DNA of 48,642 nucleotides from an uncultured Bacillota bacterium (GTDB lineage Bacteria; Bacillota_I; Bacilli_A; RFN20; CAG-826). Within the stretch, counting starts at the first letter, position 1; each line of letters opens with the position of its first letter. The notes beneath the pieces were generated by a model. That model had not been told where the DNA came from, made no database searches, and saw only the letters and a list, made by a program, of their open reading frames with translations. This document shows, piece by piece, positions 48,559-48,642 of the stretch. Location of the stretch: NCBI GenBank assembly GCA_949299565.1, contig OX437086.1:742919-791560 (forward strand), written 5' to 3'. A program made the translations under genes and the position numbers.

Positions 48559-48642
48559 CTTCCATTCCTCCGTTCTTCACCCTCAAAGCCTGAAATAAAT
48601 CGCACGTCATTTTGATAAAAACGCCGAATATCATCGATGCCG
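48555..48642 (-). CDS. pheS: Phenylalanyl-tRNA synthetase alpha subunit (3' end only)
   Basis: The last 28 codons visible at the window edge read GIDDIRRFYQNDVRFISGF and end EGEERRNGR. GIDDIRxFYxND is the conserved C-terminal end of PheS. The TGA at 48555-48557 overlaps the pheT ATG. The tail after the family end is about ten residues, slightly longer than usual. Confidence 0.93.
   Translation of the reverse strand, partial: GIDDIRRFYQNDVRFISGFEGEERRNGR

Noticed and set aside
1-48642. Mollicutes code with TGA read as Trp
   Set aside because: TGA ends several genes (prp, rnhC, rluD, HAD, phosphodiesterase, pheS) at family-typical ends, often in tight overlaps with the next start. Conserved Trp positions use TGG.
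1-48642. Prophage, insertion sequence, defence island or biosynthetic cluster
   Set aside because: No transposase, integrase, phage structural, nuclease-defence or synthase genes are encoded; coding style is uniform and gene order is largely housekeeping.

Overview
This window looks like a chromosomal segment of a low-to-moderate GC member of the Bacillota (class Bacilli), close to the uncultured Mollicutes-like gut lineages (RF39/ML615J-28/Izemoplasma-type). The placement rests on Bacilli-type content and gene order: ruvB-ruvA, obg, rplU-prp-rpmA, valS with a T-box, tig-lon, mutS2-uvrC, RNase HIII, ileS-lspA-rluD, ftsA-ftsZ, mraZ-rsmH and pheS-pheT. The division cluster contains no mur or pbp genes, as in wall-less or wall-reduced relatives. 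The genetic code is the standard bacterial one: TGA ends prp, rnhC, rluD, the phosphodiesterase, the HAD gene and pheS at family-typical positions. All protein genes but one (rnhC) and the single tRNA lie on the minus strand, so the text below runs from high to low coordinates within each unit.

Layout, left to right. (1) 1-3528: glycosyltransferase 2, obgE, a 28-codon membrane microprotein, ruvA, ruvB (cut by the window edge). (2) 3549-16481: a starch/maltodextrin operon read malE, malF, malG, amylase lipoprotein, pullulanase lipoprotein, amylase lipoprotein, terminator. A second pullulanase lipoprotein (16648-19338) is a separate unit with its own promoter, a cre-type operator and a terminator. 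All four glycosidases and the binding protein have lipoboxes, so starch is probably trimmed at the cell surface and maltodextrins enter through MalEFG. No ATPase is encoded here. (3) 19407-24283: rplU-prp-rpmA behind a structured leader, then radC, a 60-residue membrane protein with a very strong ribosome-binding site, and valS under T-box control. (4) 24285-31872: phosphodiesterase, engB, lon (with a CIRCE-like operator), tig, a helical YsoA-like protein, a HAD phosphatase and a DUF1893 protein. (5) 31883-36120: mutS2-uvrC followed 10 nt later by tRNA-Arg(UCU). (6) 36169-43805: rnhC, convergent with and overlapping rluD; rluD is the last gene of ftsA-ftsZ-ileS-lspA-rluD. (7) 43860-48642: mraZ-rsmH-small membrane protein, then pheS-pheT-yceD.

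The most interesting signals are these. Several genes have an extended -10 box only 6-9 nt before the start codon and no Shine-Dalgarno sequence, which suggests frequent leaderless mRNAs. The 78-bp tig-lon gap holds a CIRCE-like operator, a near-consensus promoter and a terminator nested in one another. The 60-aa protein between valS and radC is unrecognised and strongly translated. MalF carries about 370 extra soluble residues. The malE operon has three candidate operator-like inverted repeats or cre sites, a post-malE hairpin and a 42-bp tandem repeat in the lipoprotein linker. No CRISPR array, insertion sequence, prophage or defence system was seen.
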